Shown piece after piece: positions 1-12,448 of a stretch of DNA of 64,000 bases. This stretch comes from Chytridium lagenaria (lineage: Eukaryota; Chytridiomycota; Chytridiomycetes; Chytridiales; Chytridiaceae), in contig JAHLKC010000026.1 in NCBI GenBank assembly GCA_025449115.1, forward strand, positions 124,001-188,000, written 5' to 3'. A model generated the notes under the pieces. That model had not been told where the DNA came from and ran no database searches. It saw nothing but the letters and a program-made list of their open reading frames with translations. How positions within the stretch are numbered: the first letter of the stretch is position 1; each line of letters starts with the position of its first letter. Both the position numbers and the translations under genes were made by a program.

Positions 1-1577
1 CTGCCTACTCCAGGCGAGGACAATGACAACATTCCTCAGTACAAGAAGCAAATAGTGAGTCATCATTTGTTTCGTAATCCGTACAAAACTCGTTGTTTGC
101 TTACATACTTCTCCTTTATTAGATTGGCTTTGTTAAATTCCGTACCCGCCTTGATGCGCTCCAAGCCCGTGATGTCTTGAACGGTCGCAAGGTGGACGCG
201 GAACGAGGATGCATGCTGAAGGCTGAGATTGCCAAGAAGAACTTACACACGAAACGGGGTTTATCCATTGAACATATCACGATGGGTACCCCATTTCCCA
301 ACCTTGGTCGCCTGAATGTGTCAATTCCCATGCTTGGCGGTCCGCTGTCGGCAGGAGCAACAAGCAGGTCTACTGTCCTTCCGTCACCAAAGGATGTTTC
401 TTCATCGTTTGCCGATGCTTTTTTCCTCAACAGCCCCATTCCCAGAGACCTCATGGGCGCATCCTCTATCTTTCCCCCTGTTCAACATTCCATGCAGCAC
501 CAGCCTCAAGCCCAGACTTCTTCCCAACAACCTACCCCCACACCACTTCATCCGTCTCAGTCATCACAGGCCTCTGCCTTTGACTATTTCTCTGGAGCCA
601 TTGCCGCCGCTGCTGAGCGTAGCCTTCAAACCTCTCGGCGAGGCTCACCTACTTCGTCGATTGAAGCCACCACTACAAGCATGACTGATAGCAACCGCAG
701 CTCTGGCTCATCTGCTGGTGACCTTTCTGAATTTAGGTCAGCATCTTTGTTGGAAGCCGCGTCCAAGTTTGGAGGTGCAGGAAGGTCACTTGATTCACCA
801 CGATTTGGGCCGTTTGTGGAGTCTTTGATTGACCCACCGCCTCCTTCTGTTGTCTCAAGCGTTTCTGCCGCGAGGTCTCAATCTGAGCGTGGTTTCAGCA
901 GTGCTTTGTACAATTCTGACTCGCTTTTGCCTAACCGCCTCCCGCCCTCCCTCACTATCAACACCAACCTTGCGAACATTGTGGGAGGTCTCCACTCGCC
1001 TACTAGCGCCACCATGCCTTCCCCATCCACTCCTTTTGCAACTCTTCCCCCTGGTCCTGCTTCAGCTGGCCCTCTTGCGGGACCAGGATATCGCTCCCTT
1101 GCTGATCAAAACCCACCCTGCAACACTTTGTACGTGGGCAACCTCCCAAACAACGCAAGCGAGGAGGAACTTCGCCAGCTCTTCTGTCGCTGCCCTGGGT
1201 ACAAGCGTTTGTGTTTCCGTCAGCGACCTAACGGGCCCATGTGCTTTGTCGAGTTTGAGGACGTTCATTGCGCACACCAAGCTCTTCTTGAACTTCATGG
1301 GAACCCGCTTACTAACTCTGTCAAGGGTGGTATCCGCTTGAGTTTTTCCAAGAACCCTTTGGGAGTCAGACAGTTGCCCTCTTCGCAGCCTGGATCAATG
1401 GGTGCTCTCGCGCAGGCCGCGGGTGGGATGGTACCGTCTGTGACAAGTAATCTTTCTTCCTCCATGATTTCGAACTCTTCCATTACGTCATCAACCTCTT
1501 CGTCTTCATCCTCTGGAATGAATTTGATGGGAGGAAGCATGGAAAAAGATGGTGGAAGGCTTATATTCAGCTGCTGA
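1..1577 (+). CDS. Whi3/Scw1-like RNA-binding protein with two RRMs (5' end outside window)
   Basis: This is the 3' part of a gene that begins before the window. Exons are 1-54 and 123-1577, joined in frame across an intron that starts gtgagt and ends ttag. The first exons carry the end of one RRM, with an RNP1-like GFVKF followed by a conserved block ending near KNLHTKRGL. A long Ser/Pro/Gln-rich low-complexity stretch follows. A second RRM lies at about nt 1110-1350, with RNP2 TLYVGNLP and RNP1 MCFVEFE. The tail is Ser-rich and ends at a TGA at 1575-1577. Two RRMs split by a disordered linker, with the second near the C terminus, is the layout of fungal Whi3 and S. pombe Scw1, which bind mRNAs for cell-cycle or cell-wall proteins. 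The target RNAs here cannot be read from sequence. Confidence 0.85.
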
Positions 1578-2833
1578 GCAGCCCCATTATGTGTTTATTA
1601 TTTTTTTCCCCATTCATTCCCTCTCATCATAACAACAAATTCTCTTCTTTCTTGTGAGTTCCTTTTCTTCATCTGCCTTAATGTTGCTCCCTCCCCCCCC
1701 CCACCTCCCCCATCTGTTTTTAGCTAGTCGCTGCCACATCAACTGCACACCCAAAAAACATACATTCTATTTCCCAACACCTTATCCCATTTTTATATGT
1801 TAAAAAAGATACATGCTTATTTGCTTTATATTTGTTTCTTTTCTGCATGGGCATTTGAGTGTAGCATGTCAACAACCCTTTCCATTATATTTCTGTTCTC
1901 GATCTGGCTAATCCATTGCCGCAAACCCTTATCCTTTTTTCGTGTGTTTGTTTTTGCATGGCTTTGCAACCAAAACCTGTGATCACCTATCCTATTTCCG
2001 CCCTACATACACTTTTCATCACCTTTTCGCTTTTGCCTGTAAGTTTATTATTTCCCAATTCCTCCTTTCCGCTGAGTATATTATCTTTTTTTTTTTTTTT
2101 TTTTTTTTTCTCTTGCCATCCCCCGCCTCCCCATTATTGATATTATTCCACGCTCGCATTGCGTAGTTTCTTACTTCTATCCTTTTATATTGTGCTTTTT
2201 TTTTTTTGTTCCGGAGATATCATTCTTGAACCCTTACACCTTTTTTTTGAGGATGGATACGAAGCCCTCCTCTGTTTTTGTTTTTTTTTTTTTTGCAGCA
2301 TGACTTGGTTATTTTCCCCTTTTTTTATATTATTTGGTATGTAAGGGCTTATATGAATAAGAAACAATGGTTGAATTATAAATACTCTATCTTACTGCTT
2401 TAGCGCAAGTTTCACACCGTTGTTTCGTGTCTTTTATTATTATTTTTTTTGTTGGAAAACTGTTGTGACCCCTGGGCCCTAGAACTAAGTCACACTTTTT
2501 TCTGCTAGTCAAGTGAGCATCAAAGGATCGACTTGTTTGCAAGTGCATATTAAGGTATGAGTTGGTGGGAAGGGACACGCAGCGATATGGATTTATATAT
2601 GTAGAAGAAATGAGGAAAGGGCGGAAGAAAGGAAAGTTGGGCTATTTTGTAAGGTGGCGAAGTGAACTTAAGTATGGAGGTGTAAGAAGTACGCCATAGA
2701 GAAGGCGCAAGGATATTACATTGAATCCGACCATAGTTGATCACTCCTGCATGCATCCTTCCCCGTCGCTTTCAATGATATTCGACTCACTTTTCACACT
2801 TTCCACGCTGTCTTCTTTCCGCAGCAACCAGCC
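1578..2833. other. T-rich intergenic spacer
   Basis: No convincing gene is visible. The stretch is pyrimidine-rich on the + strand, with many T tracts including a run of 24 T at 2086-2109. Open frames here encode only Phe/Ser/Leu-rich low-complexity peptides. It probably holds the 3' UTR of the RNA-binding gene and the promoter of the next gene. Confidence 0.6.
2086..2109. repeat. Poly-T tract (24 nt)
   Basis: Uninterrupted T run in the spacer after the RRM gene. Several shorter T runs follow to about 2300. Confidence 0.9.
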
Positions 2834-4219
2834 ATGCGTTCCACCCTTCTCACCAGCGCCGTCATCCTTTCGACGACCCTTAGTGTCTTTGCAACTCACT
2901 GCGTCGTCTTTGATTCCGAGGATAAGGTTTACTTTTTTGGTGTATCTGGGGGTGATGGGATTGCGAGTGCTGAAAGTGCTGGATGGAGGGATGGTATGTT
3001 TTGAAATGACATTTGTGCCTCTTATGGTAAAAGAGCTAATTTGAGAGGGGTTTGATAGAGAGTTGAGTTTTACGGCTCCGAGTGGTGTTGGGAGACCACC
3101 GTTTGATGGGGAGAATACGCAGTGTTACCTGTCGCATTATATTAATGCGTTGTATGTCTTGAATGGGGATAAAGCGAATCGTGAGTATATTCTGTTCTGG
3201 TTTAATTTTCGTTGTAACGAGTGTCGTAGAACCCTTTTTTTTTTTTTGTGTTATTGTATAAAAACCTTTTTTTTTCCTTTGTTGACCCTAATAATTAAAA
3301 TATCTCTAAATACAGCCCTCGACGTCCATATCTACGACGTCGTCACAAATCGTTGGTCCACACAAAAAGTCACCCAAACCGCCTCTGGTCCCACCCCTAA
3401 CCTCTCCACCGCCATCACCGCCCTTGACCACAACACCAACGTCTTTTACTCCCTCGACCTCGACAGCGGCGGCACCCTCTTTAACCTTAAAATCGGTGAC
3501 GCCACGCCTTCAACCCCACTCTCCTGGGACATTTCCCTCTCCCTCTCCTTCAACTCCCCCCAAAAATTCTCCTCATCCACCCCCGCTCCCAATATCCCGT
3601 GGTAGGACCCGCCCACAACCACCTCTACTACCTCAACTTCCCGAACGCGGCACCAAGCCAAAGCAGGGTCTTTGTGATCCACTACAACTACGAACAACCC
3701 GAACTCACCACCTACAATGGTGCATCGTTCCCAGCGGTGCCTGGAACCGGTATCATGATGTTTCAGAGGGACATGCAACCTAGTCCCGTGTTTGGGTTCA
3801 TCCCATTAGACGCATCCGCTACATACCTTATTGACACCAACACCAACACCTCCACGGCGTTCGCGGGACCTCCCATGTCAGGGGATGCCGTGAAATACGC
3901 GGCTGGGTCAACCCATATCATGGCGGTGTCAGCAGAGGGACGGGCGGCGTTTTTATCCATCTCTGGAGGGGATTGGACGAGTGTACCAGCGTTGGAGAAG
4001 AGGGTGGTGAAGGTTGGTGCGGGGGGTGGTGCTACGACGACGGTGGGTGAGACTGGGGGTGTTGCGACGGGGACGGTGGTGGTGACTTCTGGGGTTCAGA
4101 CGACGGTTCCTGCGACCTCTAGGGTGGTGACGACGAAAGTATCGTCTGGAGCGTTGAAAGGGGTTATTGGAGGGTTAATGGGGTTTGGGGTGGTTTGTTT
4201 GACGATGATGTTTGCTTGA
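2834..4219 (+). CDS. Secreted Kelch-like protein with probable GPI anchor
   Basis: The ATG at 2834 begins a clear signal peptide (MRSTLLTSAVILSTTLSVFA). Exons read 2834-2993, 3061-3180 and from 3316, with GT-AG introns. The body has beta-propeller-like features: DVHIYDV, a W-S repeat edge, and NHLYYLNFP. The C terminus is Thr/Val-rich and ends in a hydrophobic tail (about GGLMGFGVVCLTMMFA) right before the stop, typical of a GPI-anchor signal. This suggests an extracellular or cell-wall beta-propeller protein. The reading frame changes by one base near 3596-3600: the upstream frame stops at 3603-3605, while the downstream frame continues PVVGPAHNHLYYLN without a gap. A one-base indel is more likely than an intron. 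The ligand is unknown. Confidence 0.7.
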
Positions 4220-4952
4220 TTGGTTTTGTGTTTTTTTCAGTTATGCTTTTTCCTCTTTGATGCATTTGTTGACGGCTTTCAGTATGACTCTCTTTTTTTT
4301 TTGGTGGTTGAACTATTTGTCCTTTACATGCTTGTCATTTTCTCACGTCCTTTATTTTCCTTTAATTACTTTTTTTCCTCGGGTCATGTTTTTTTGTTTG
4401 TTTTTTTGCGCATTTTCCATGCTTCAAGACATCCTGTTTTTGGTTTCGTTTTTGTTATTGTTTTTTTGTTGTCGTTTGCCTTACGTAATTTTCAAGTTAA
4501 CATCTAATGAGTACACACTTAATCATGTTTTTAAACTAGTGGTTGTAGATATTCGTCTTTGGTCTGCTAAAAAAGGGAGTGGATTTGTGATATCCTGAAT
4601 ATTTTTTTAAAATAGTTTATTTTATGCGGTATCATCAACTCTCCTCCACGCGCAAATCAATCCACAACCGCCTCCATGCAAAGTGACGACGAGGGCAGCG
4701 ACGCAACCACAGAAAGTCAACGCTATGTATAAAAATTCTTTTTTCCAAAGCAATAAAAGAAAGACAATTTATTTCTTTTGTTTTAAATCGATGAATATAA
4801 ATAAGTTTTATTAAACAATATTAGAAAAGGTGGATGGGGGCGGTAGAAAAAATATAGTTAATTCCTGACTAGGCGGGGTAGGTTGGGTTGCGGTTTTGAG
4901 GAGGGTTATTTTTTGGGAGAGTAAGATATATAATAGATAATGAAAATGGTTT
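4220..4952. other. T-rich convergent intergenic spacer
   Basis: This lies between the stop of the Kelch-like gene and the stop of the cyclin gene on the other strand, so both 3' ends point here. The first 380 bp are T-rich, with only low-complexity open frames. The rest is A/T-rich with no recognised gene. Confidence 0.6.
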
Positions 4953-6554
4953 TCAAGATGAAACCGCATAAGCCAATTCCGAGCTCCACGTCCGCGATGC
5001 TACCTGGTCTTTCTCCATGTCCATCCCAGAGAGCCATCGAACATTAGGCACTTCTTTGGGTGGGGTGAGGAGGCCAGAGGGGACATCGTAGTGGAGGTGA
5101 GGTGCGGCGTAAGCGTGGTGGCCGAAAAGGGCGGCAGAGAATTCATGGCCAGTGGTGATGTGTTGGCTGTTTAAAAAAAATAATGATAAGTAACCGCGTC
5201 AAGAAAACAAAAAGGAAATTGATGGATGGGTAAAAGAGACTCACTTTAGTTCTGACCATTTCTTGATAATGATGCTGGCCTTTAAGAATTTCGCAACACT
5301 GTACTTTGCAAACATCTGCTTTGGCGGATGACGCAATGAGTCGAAGATGTCGACAATACATCTTGCAAACATTTCAACAGGTGGTGTGAACCTCCTCCCT
5401 AGTATCGCCTCGCTCACCATAAAGCAAGACGCAGCAATGACACTAGGTCGGTAGTTCATAAATCTCCGATGAACAAGTGTGATCTCCATGATGTACCTTG
5501 CAATAGCACGAGTCTCTGGTGAAACATCCTTGTAGAACTTGAAGTTGGCCTTCAGGAAAGACTCTGCGGTAGGGTGGCCGAGAACAAAGTCAAGGTCGTT
5601 CAACATGGATTGCTCCATGGCCAGGTATTCACGTTCTAAAAAGGTATTGCAGCAAATGTAGATCAAATTCTTCAGGGTAGGAACTTTTCCGTGGTTCTCT
5701 TCGTATTTGGCCGCAACCCATAGCGCGGTGATTCCCAAAAGCTGGTACTGAGTCTTTGGGATGATACGCTTTGAGCAGACACGGTCAATAAAGTTGATGG
5801 TAAGGAAGAGAGTCTCTGGTCTCAAGTCGTATTCACTGTGAATCTCAATCAACCAAAAAATCAACGTCTTGCGAAGCTTCCAGGTGATCTCGTTTTGTGA
5901 TTCCATGTATGAAGGATTTGGCCAGGTCTTGGACTGAAGAGAAAGTTAGGCATATGTATGGGCGGGAATGTTTTATTACCTCCATGGTACTCATGGCTTC
6001 CATAATCTCATGTCCGTATTCCTCAGGTTCCGACGAATCCACAACATCTTCAAACGCCTCCAACAGTGCGTAATCACTTTGGTGCGTTTGCAGCGAGCTG
6101 TAACGGAGTGAAGTCGCGGTAGGCTTGGGGGGTTGGGCGAATATTGAAGGGAGTGTTGAAGTTGTAAAGTTTTGGTTCATAGCGTAGGTCTGGGCAGCTC
6201 GACGAGGGTCATAGGCGGTGGGAGGCATAGCGGGTTGATGAAATCCAGGCCTCTGTACATTCATCCCGGGACCCTGCGGCGGAGCTTTCAAAGAAGCCAA
6301 TTTTGTGTGGACTGGTTGATGTTGCTGGTCGGAATGTACCATATGGCGATGGGGACGGCCATGACGGACGTTGAAAACATGACATCCTCTGACGGGGTCA
6401 GAGTGCTGATGGAACCGGCCTGATTTCGAACAGCTTGACTTCTAGGTCCGAGAACGGCTGAGAGTGCGGGGTCAAGGGAAGAGGGAATGGCGGATGCGAG
6501 GGATTGTGGAACGGAGAAGTGGTTGAGGTAGGATGTGAGGTATGTTGCGGCCAT
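4953..6554 (-). CDS. A/B-type mitotic cyclin
   Basis: A cyclin subunit that activates and directs Cdk1. Reading the minus strand, an N-terminal disordered exon (from about 6554 to 5980) is joined by a GT-AG intron (5934-5979) to the cyclin box exon (5245-5933), then by another intron to the last exon (4953-5166). The junction gives KTWPNPSYM followed by LRKTLIFWLIEIHSEY, the first cyclin-fold helix, then LRPETLFLTINFIDR and LGITALWVAAKYEE. The second fold includes YRPSVIAASCF. The last exon ends in a TGA at 4953-4955. The N-terminal start at MAATYLTSYL is in a different frame from the later N-terminal stretch, so there is a one-base break or unrecognised small intron at about 6300-6400. I see no clear destruction box. 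It could be called A- or B-type. Confidence 0.88.
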
Positions 6555-6596
6555 GGTTGATAGATTTGTGTGTTGGAACCCGAGGTGGCTGGAAGT

Positions 6597-6620
6597 GAGA
6601 GAGAGAGAGAGAGAGAGAGA
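6597..6620. repeat. (GA)n microsatellite
   Basis: Twelve GA units just upstream of the cyclin start codon, likely in its 5' leader or promoter. Confidence 0.9.
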
Positions 6621-7210
6621 CGGTCGGAGAGAGTGTTTGTCGATGAATGCTGTATTATTGAAAGACCGTCAGCCTCTATTCACTAACAATGGGCTTGTTT
6701 TCAAACATACCTTTTGTCGTTGTTCTCTCAAAACAGCATGTCCAGCACTAATGGACACCAATTAAACAGACCTGAAGCTAAGGCAGATGGATGGCAGTAT
6801 ATCGTGTACAGTCCCTTCAGAGAGTCGAAGGATGCACGAGCAGGTAGGTAAGTCGATGCCTCTTGAAATATGGAATCCGCGACTAAAGAAAAGCACACAA
6901 TATTATATATAAAAAAAACAGGTTCCGCAACAGCAAGCAGCAGCAGCAACGAGAACAACAACAACAGGCGGCTATCGGAACTCCAATTTCTCTTTTTTTT
7001 AAAAAAAAATAAATAAATAAATTTTTATTGTAGTCTCTACCTTGTCAGCCAATCAATTATTACTAATATTTATTTATTTTATAGAAATTGAGGCGGAGAG
7101 AGAGAGAATAATAAATAAATAAATAATGAAAATTGAATAGAGACAAAGAAAGAAAGAGAGACGCCAAAGAACATCATGAACCATCTACCTGCAGCTGCTG
7201 TGAGTGTGGA

Positions 7211-7242
7211 CATGCATCCATCCATCCATGCATCCATGCATC
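7211..7242. repeat. CATC/CATG tetranucleotide repeat
   Basis: An imperfect CATC array with interspersed CATG units. A similar ACTT array lies at about 7454-7472. Confidence 0.8.
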
Positions 7243-8194
7243 AGTCTAGACTGTCTGTCAATGTAAATAACTATTCTTTAGCAAGTAGTTGATGGATGGA
7301 TGCTACAGGGAGTGAATGAATGAATGCATCGCTTACTCTAACATTGAGAATAAACACATACATCAACTTGCGTATGGTTTAAATGAAATGTATGTAGTAC
7401 TGTTATCAAATGTTCTTATGTATTCTGTAATAATTATATGAAAATACTCTTTACCTACTTACTTACTTACTGATTCATATCGTCACTCGCAGTCACTATA
7501 TACTAATAGAGAGAAAGAGAGTGAAATCAACATGGATTATTTCCAAGCTCAGCCTTTTGACTGACATTCTTTACTCTCAAAGAGTCTTGAGTTTGACTGA
7601 CTGACAGTCATTGAGTGTTCCAGGCCTGGCCTGGCCCAAAAGAAAACGTGCTCCAGCTGACAAAACTGACAATTCTTCCAGAACTCTAATAGAAACATTC
7701 CTGCATCACATTAATCCTCCTCACACTCACCATATGCCACAACCCGTCACAATCTTCAAACAACACTACTAGTGTTCTGTCCATCTGTTCCAACTTTTGC
7801 GTACTCATATTGATTGAATGGAGGGAGGCAAAGGTACAAATATTTCATACTTGAACAAATAAAAGATTATCAATGAGCCAAACCACCATCTTCCGGATCG
7901 ACTTCATAATGATTTACAGCTTTTGCATGGCTCATGAAACCTCTTTCTATGCTCCAGCACAATACCGTACATATCCTCTAGAGTAATCGTTAGTCGACAA
8001 AATAAAGCTACGCGCATCTCGCTCTAGGCTTTCCATTAAACCCCTACATTCACGTCACTGCCTTTGTCCATGTCGGATTTTGCATAGGTACTTGACCATA
8101 AAGTCACTGGATTCTCAAAGCTCAGACTAGCTATCATTTGCAAAAGAGGTTGATAAAGACATAAGGAAAGGTTGTGAAAGGGCATTTCAACATA

Positions 8195-9994
8195 ATGTGG
8201 GCGCTTTACCACAACTACCAGGACCGATATCGTCGCAATCTAAACGATCCCAACCGCCAATGGACCCATAAAAATGAGTGTGAGGAAGATCAAGAAGCTT
8301 GGAGGACGCCAAGTGCTTATCCGAGACGAGATTGTCCACATGATAGGTCAGCATATCATGTCACTGAATCGAGTCCGGTGCGGTCTTCCATCACGGCGTA
8401 TTCTTCACGATCGGGTGACCACAGGCAGTCATTTCAGTCAGACGTGTCCTTTAGTAGAGGTGCCAGAAGTGAACCCGGATATGGCTACCAAAGGCATTCC
8501 GAAAAGGCCAAACGTCATGAGAGAAGAAACAATGAATATTCTGATGCAGAGGTATGCAGCAATGGGATTTTTCGTCATTGCTTAACGTATTTCTACCTCA
8601 CCTGTGAACCACTTGTTTCTAACGCGCGATAACAAAACCCTTTTTTTGTTCAAAGACATCTGGCACTGAAACACCACTTTCGAGTCGAGGTTCAGCTTGT
8701 GAATCTACCGCGAGTTCCGGAAGACCTCACTCAGAGACGTATGAGGCTGTTAGAGACCTTAATACAGAGCTTTGGAAGGTTCTTCAATATAATGGCTCTT
8801 TCTAACACTGCGAAAGCTTGCCGAGAAAACGGCAACAGATTGGAATCAAGTTCGTGATGATAAAGCGAGAGAACTGGACAGACTCTACAGCGAATCGTTT
8901 GACTGCATTTTCAGGTCGGTTTGTTAGTCTCCATATTTTATAAGTGGGATTGATCAAGTCTTTTTCTTTTTGTTTCTCCTTCATTTCTTTCGGCTCACTA
9001 ATCAATTGTATAATCATCTCCATATTTATATCATAGAAACACGCTAGAAAACCACCCCGAACTACCAGAAGATCTTGAAAACGAAATTCAAAGCCACGCG
9101 TATGCTAATAACATCCGGTTCCCCATCCAAGGACGAATAATCTCGGATTATTGTAAGATCTCTTTACTCCGAACTATCTGTCTATCTTTTGATGAGACTA
9201 TCCGCTTTTTTTCGTCCTTACCTTTTTGATTTAAGCGAACTTTATCGGAACAATCCACCTCTTTCATTTGACGGTATGGATCCTTTCCTCCATCCGGATG
9301 AGCAGCTTTCTCGATTAAAAGAAAAGGTAAGAGTTGTTATTTCCCTCATCCCCCCTTTACTATTTTACTGCATGTAATCCTATATAACGCTTATGACTAT
9401 TTTTTTTTGGCGAGCAAATAGGAAAAGTATCTTTTGATTAAACGGTGGGAGGAAATATGGGTAAGATAGTGTTTTTGCCATAAGATTTTAATTACATGAT
9501 CTATTTAACTGCTCTCAAACTTCATTCAGGATCAAGTCCGCCCCCCTGTTCCAAAATGGCATGAGCTTAGAACAAAGAGGTAATACACAAAACAGTCACT
9601 CTCCACTAAACACACCCCAAAGCTTTCACGCAGAAGCAGCAAAAGCCCGTAAAATGTCCACATCATCAGGTAAAAATAGTTTATCCACCCAATAATTCTC
9701 AACCAAAAAACAAAAGACCTCCAGCGTATCTCCCACCAAGCGCGTCTCGCCATCCTCGACCTGTGGCGCTCTCAAGTCACAGACAAGATTCTGTTTATGA
9801 GTTCCATGATTCCCGATGAAGCCAAAGAAGATGTATTTGGCGATGATTTGCAGAGGTTGAGACGGGAGGCGCTTGTAGTGGCGATGAAGAATACGTTTCA
9901 TGCGAGACGGCCGGAGATTGGGAAAAATGCGAGGCCAGAGTTTGCGTTTAGTCCGTGGGGAGGGGCGGCTGCTAGTAAGATTTTAGGTGTTTAA
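8195..9994 (+). CDS. Unrecognised multi-exon protein
   Basis: I do not recognise this protein. The start is placed at the ATG at 8195. Exons that splice in frame are 8195-8551, 8656-8778, 8817-8914, 9037-9152, about 9238-9326, 9422-9460, 9530-9579, 9623-9669 and 9717-9994. The intron at 8779-8816 is only 38 nt, with a CTAAC branch-like site. The junction at 9152/9238 is out by one base and may be misread. The N-terminal third is Arg/Ser/Tyr-rich and likely disordered. The rest is charged and helical, with stretches such as WNQVRDDKARELDRLYSE and LPEDLENEIQSHAYANNIR. It ends at TAA 9992-9994. The many clean splice joins argue it is real, but no function can be assigned. Confidence 0.6.
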
Positions 9995-10793
9995 AGAATC
10001 CTGGTCTTAGGACTTTCCTTCTTCCCCTGCTCGCACTGTCATTCAAGTTTGTCGTTTAAAGAATCAGCCGGATATAGGAAACTTTTATGAACACATTTTA
10101 ACTGCGATTATTACTATCTGCATCATCCTGTGACCTAATTAAAATAAAACAGATGTTGACTACGTATTAGCGTTCTTTTGAATGTATGTAGGCTAAATTC
10201 TTATTAACAGATATGCAATGTATATTTACGGTGGGTCCTTGATAAGTTTATAACGTCTTCATGAAATCAAGTTTCCTTCCTCTTCGTCTTCCTTCTCTTC
10301 GCGCTCCAAAACGCGTTTATAGGTATAGCTATAATCAAGCATCGTATACCATCAGAAATGCTCCCTTTCACTTTAGTTTCATTCCTTCATCCCATTCGCC
10401 ATCCCCCTACTTTTTTTGTTAAAGAAACAATTAATTGCTCTATGACTGCACTTAAAAAATTTGGTTTACCTCAAACAGTTTCATAAAAAAGCAGTCATCA
10501 CACTTAGCAAAATACCAATAATGATGGCCTGTTAAAACAATACGGATAAATAAAAATAACAATATTTATTTACTGCCTCGTCGTTGGATACATCACATTT
10601 TAGGGTAAAAAAATGACTCGCTTTCGTTACAAAGCAGTCTTTCCCCAAATCAAATATCGACAATGATTTGCTTTTGGAGCTGATCGATGCGTCGACTTTT
10701 ACATGCAAGTAAACGCTTCCCTCCCTCATTCGTTTTCCTCCGCCTCCTCTCCTTTCTGTGTTTTGTTTAGTTCAAAGCTCGCAACTCTACATA
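9995..10793. other. Intergenic, nothing recognised
   Basis: A convergent spacer between the unrecognised plus-strand gene and the TAN1-like gene. Open frames on both strands are short and low in complexity. Confidence 0.5.
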
Positions 10794-12098
10794 TTACCTC
10801 GTTCTCTTCATCGCCTTCCTCAGATTCCTCGCCCCCCAACCCTTATTCTTTGCCCTTTCTTCCTGCTCCCTTTTATGATTTGCCTTTGCTTTCCGTCTCT
10901 CAGTTCCCGCAGATCCACCCGTCTTTTCCAACTTGAATGCGCGCTTGGCATGTTCCTCATCATGAATCTTAACCAATATCAGCAATTTAAAATCAAAGAA
11001 GGGAGCCCCCCGCCCCCAACATACCGATTCAAGGTTAAACTTTTTTCAGTTTATAGAAATCAGGCACGATACTTATTCCACAAATTCCACGGATAACTTC
11101 AACCAGAATGACGATATCCGGATTCTTGATGTCTACAATGTGATTTGGCCAACAATTTTACCGAGTTCGGGAATGACCTCTTCGCGGCTGACTCTGTCAC
11201 TGTTGCGGCGATTAAAGACGATGGAATACTACGCAAATTGTAAGAAGACGATAGATCGCCATAGTTGAACCTTTACGGGTTTATCTTCCTTGGAAATAGA
11301 GAGGAAGCATCTTGTTTGCAAGTTCGACAATGCTTTCCAATGTTGCCAGTGCAAATCTCGGCAACGGGAACTAGTCGGAGAGTATATCTAGAAAGAGTTG
11401 AATAACAAGAAAACAAGTATATCGTTACCTAGTCTTCTTTTTTTTGGTCTCGAATAAGTCATTTAATATCTTAAGAGTAAAGTCAACAGGAACAATAGGA
11501 CTTTCCACCTATAGATATTTGTAAACGATTTCACAGCATAAATGAACATACCTTTACAAAAAAACAGCAATCAATCCCAATATCATACCAATGGGAATCG
11601 TTTTAGCTTACTCGTCGACTTCAATCCCTCCAACTCCTTCTTAAACGCATCCTCAATCGTCTCCTCCTCTTCGTCATCATCCGATTCTTGCATGGCATCA
11701 TCCTTCTTCTTTCGACCGTTTTTCTTCCCCAAACATCTCATCTGCGTACTAAAACCTTAGTAAAAAGTCCATTAAAGGGGGGGGCTCACCTCTGTCAAAA
11801 GACTCATCACTTCCTTTGTCGCAAACTTTTCTTTGTTTAAAGTGCATGAGACGAGTATACCGCCCATTCCAGGTACAATCGGGAAAGCCTTGGCAGACTT
11901 TGGTTGTCTCTAAGCATGCATGGATCATCGGTTTAGTTCAGAAGTAAAGCAATCTGACAATGATTCTAGTTACCTTTGCCAGCACCTATCGATCATGCAA
12001 AGGAAACTTTCTTTAGATGATGGTTTTCGTCGTGGAGAATCTACCTGTTTGGCCTTCTTCCTCTTGCCATCCCCACCATCATTTGGTCGTTTCAACAT
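10794..12098 (-). CDS. TAN1: TAN1/THUMPD1-like tRNA acetylation cofactor, with several frame breaks
   Basis: Tan1 family proteins carry a THUMP domain and present tRNA to the acetyltransferase Kre33/NAT10, which makes N4-acetylcytidine in tRNA Ser and Leu. The start at 12098 reads MLKRPNDGGDGKRKK. Family blocks follow in order: PGMGGILVSCTLNKEK, an acidic linker, DIGIDCCFFVK, then the THUMP signature ETKKKKTRYTLRLVPV, ESIVELANKMLPLY, NRRNSDRVSREEV, and a valine-rich strand ending KNPDIVILVEVIRG. The basic C-terminal helix ends at TAA 10794-10796. Family blocks change frame at about 11586, 11350, 11140 and 11040, and perhaps 11275. Exon boundaries otherwise look normal. Either this copy is decaying or the assembly is poor here. 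As a normally single-copy gene, assembly error is more likely. Confidence 0.75.
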
Positions 12099-12448
12099 GG
12101 TTGTGAATAAATGGTAGAAATTCACTTCACACAAAAAGCATATACGGGAGGAAAGGACTCCGTTTCCAAAGAATGACTACAAAGCGATCAAGATGATGAG
12201 TGTCAAGCCATTTATTCATCCATATCAATTCAAATAGAGTTGAGTCAACGATTGCAAGGTATAGAGTTCTAAACGAATATATAAATTCGAGGACGACAAT
12301 CAACAAGGGGAGGAATGAGGTTAGATTCAAGCTACACCGCAGAAACACAATTAAAGGAGGAAAAGATCCAGAACGAAAGGCATCATCCCATGGAAGTAGT
12401 CCAAAGTAGCGAGCGGGAAAGTGTCCTACCGTTGGGTACATTCTCTCT
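12099..12448. other. Spacer between two minus-strand genes
   Basis: About 350 bp between the TAN1-like start and the upstream gene's stop. It probably contains the TAN1-like promoter. No other feature is seen. Confidence 0.5.

Larger units (their letters stand above)
6555..8173. other. Microsatellite-rich intergenic region
   Basis: No supported gene. It contains GA, ATAA, CATC and ACTT simple repeats and CAG/CAA-type stretches near 6920-6970. It probably carries the divergent promoters of the cyclin and the downstream plus-strand gene. Confidence 0.6.

Noticed and set aside
1797..2344. Several open frames rich in Phe and Leu
   Set aside because: They arise from poly-T spacer DNA and have no domain or splice pattern.
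3495..3605. A possible 111-nt intron in the Kelch-like gene that would also repair the frame
   Set aside because: It would remove a coding stretch with continuous beta-propeller character. A single-base indel near 3596 is simpler.
4212..4598. A 128-codon hydrophobic open frame that looks like a membrane protein
   Set aside because: Its hydrophobicity comes only from T-rich DNA, and it overlaps the stop of the Kelch-like gene.
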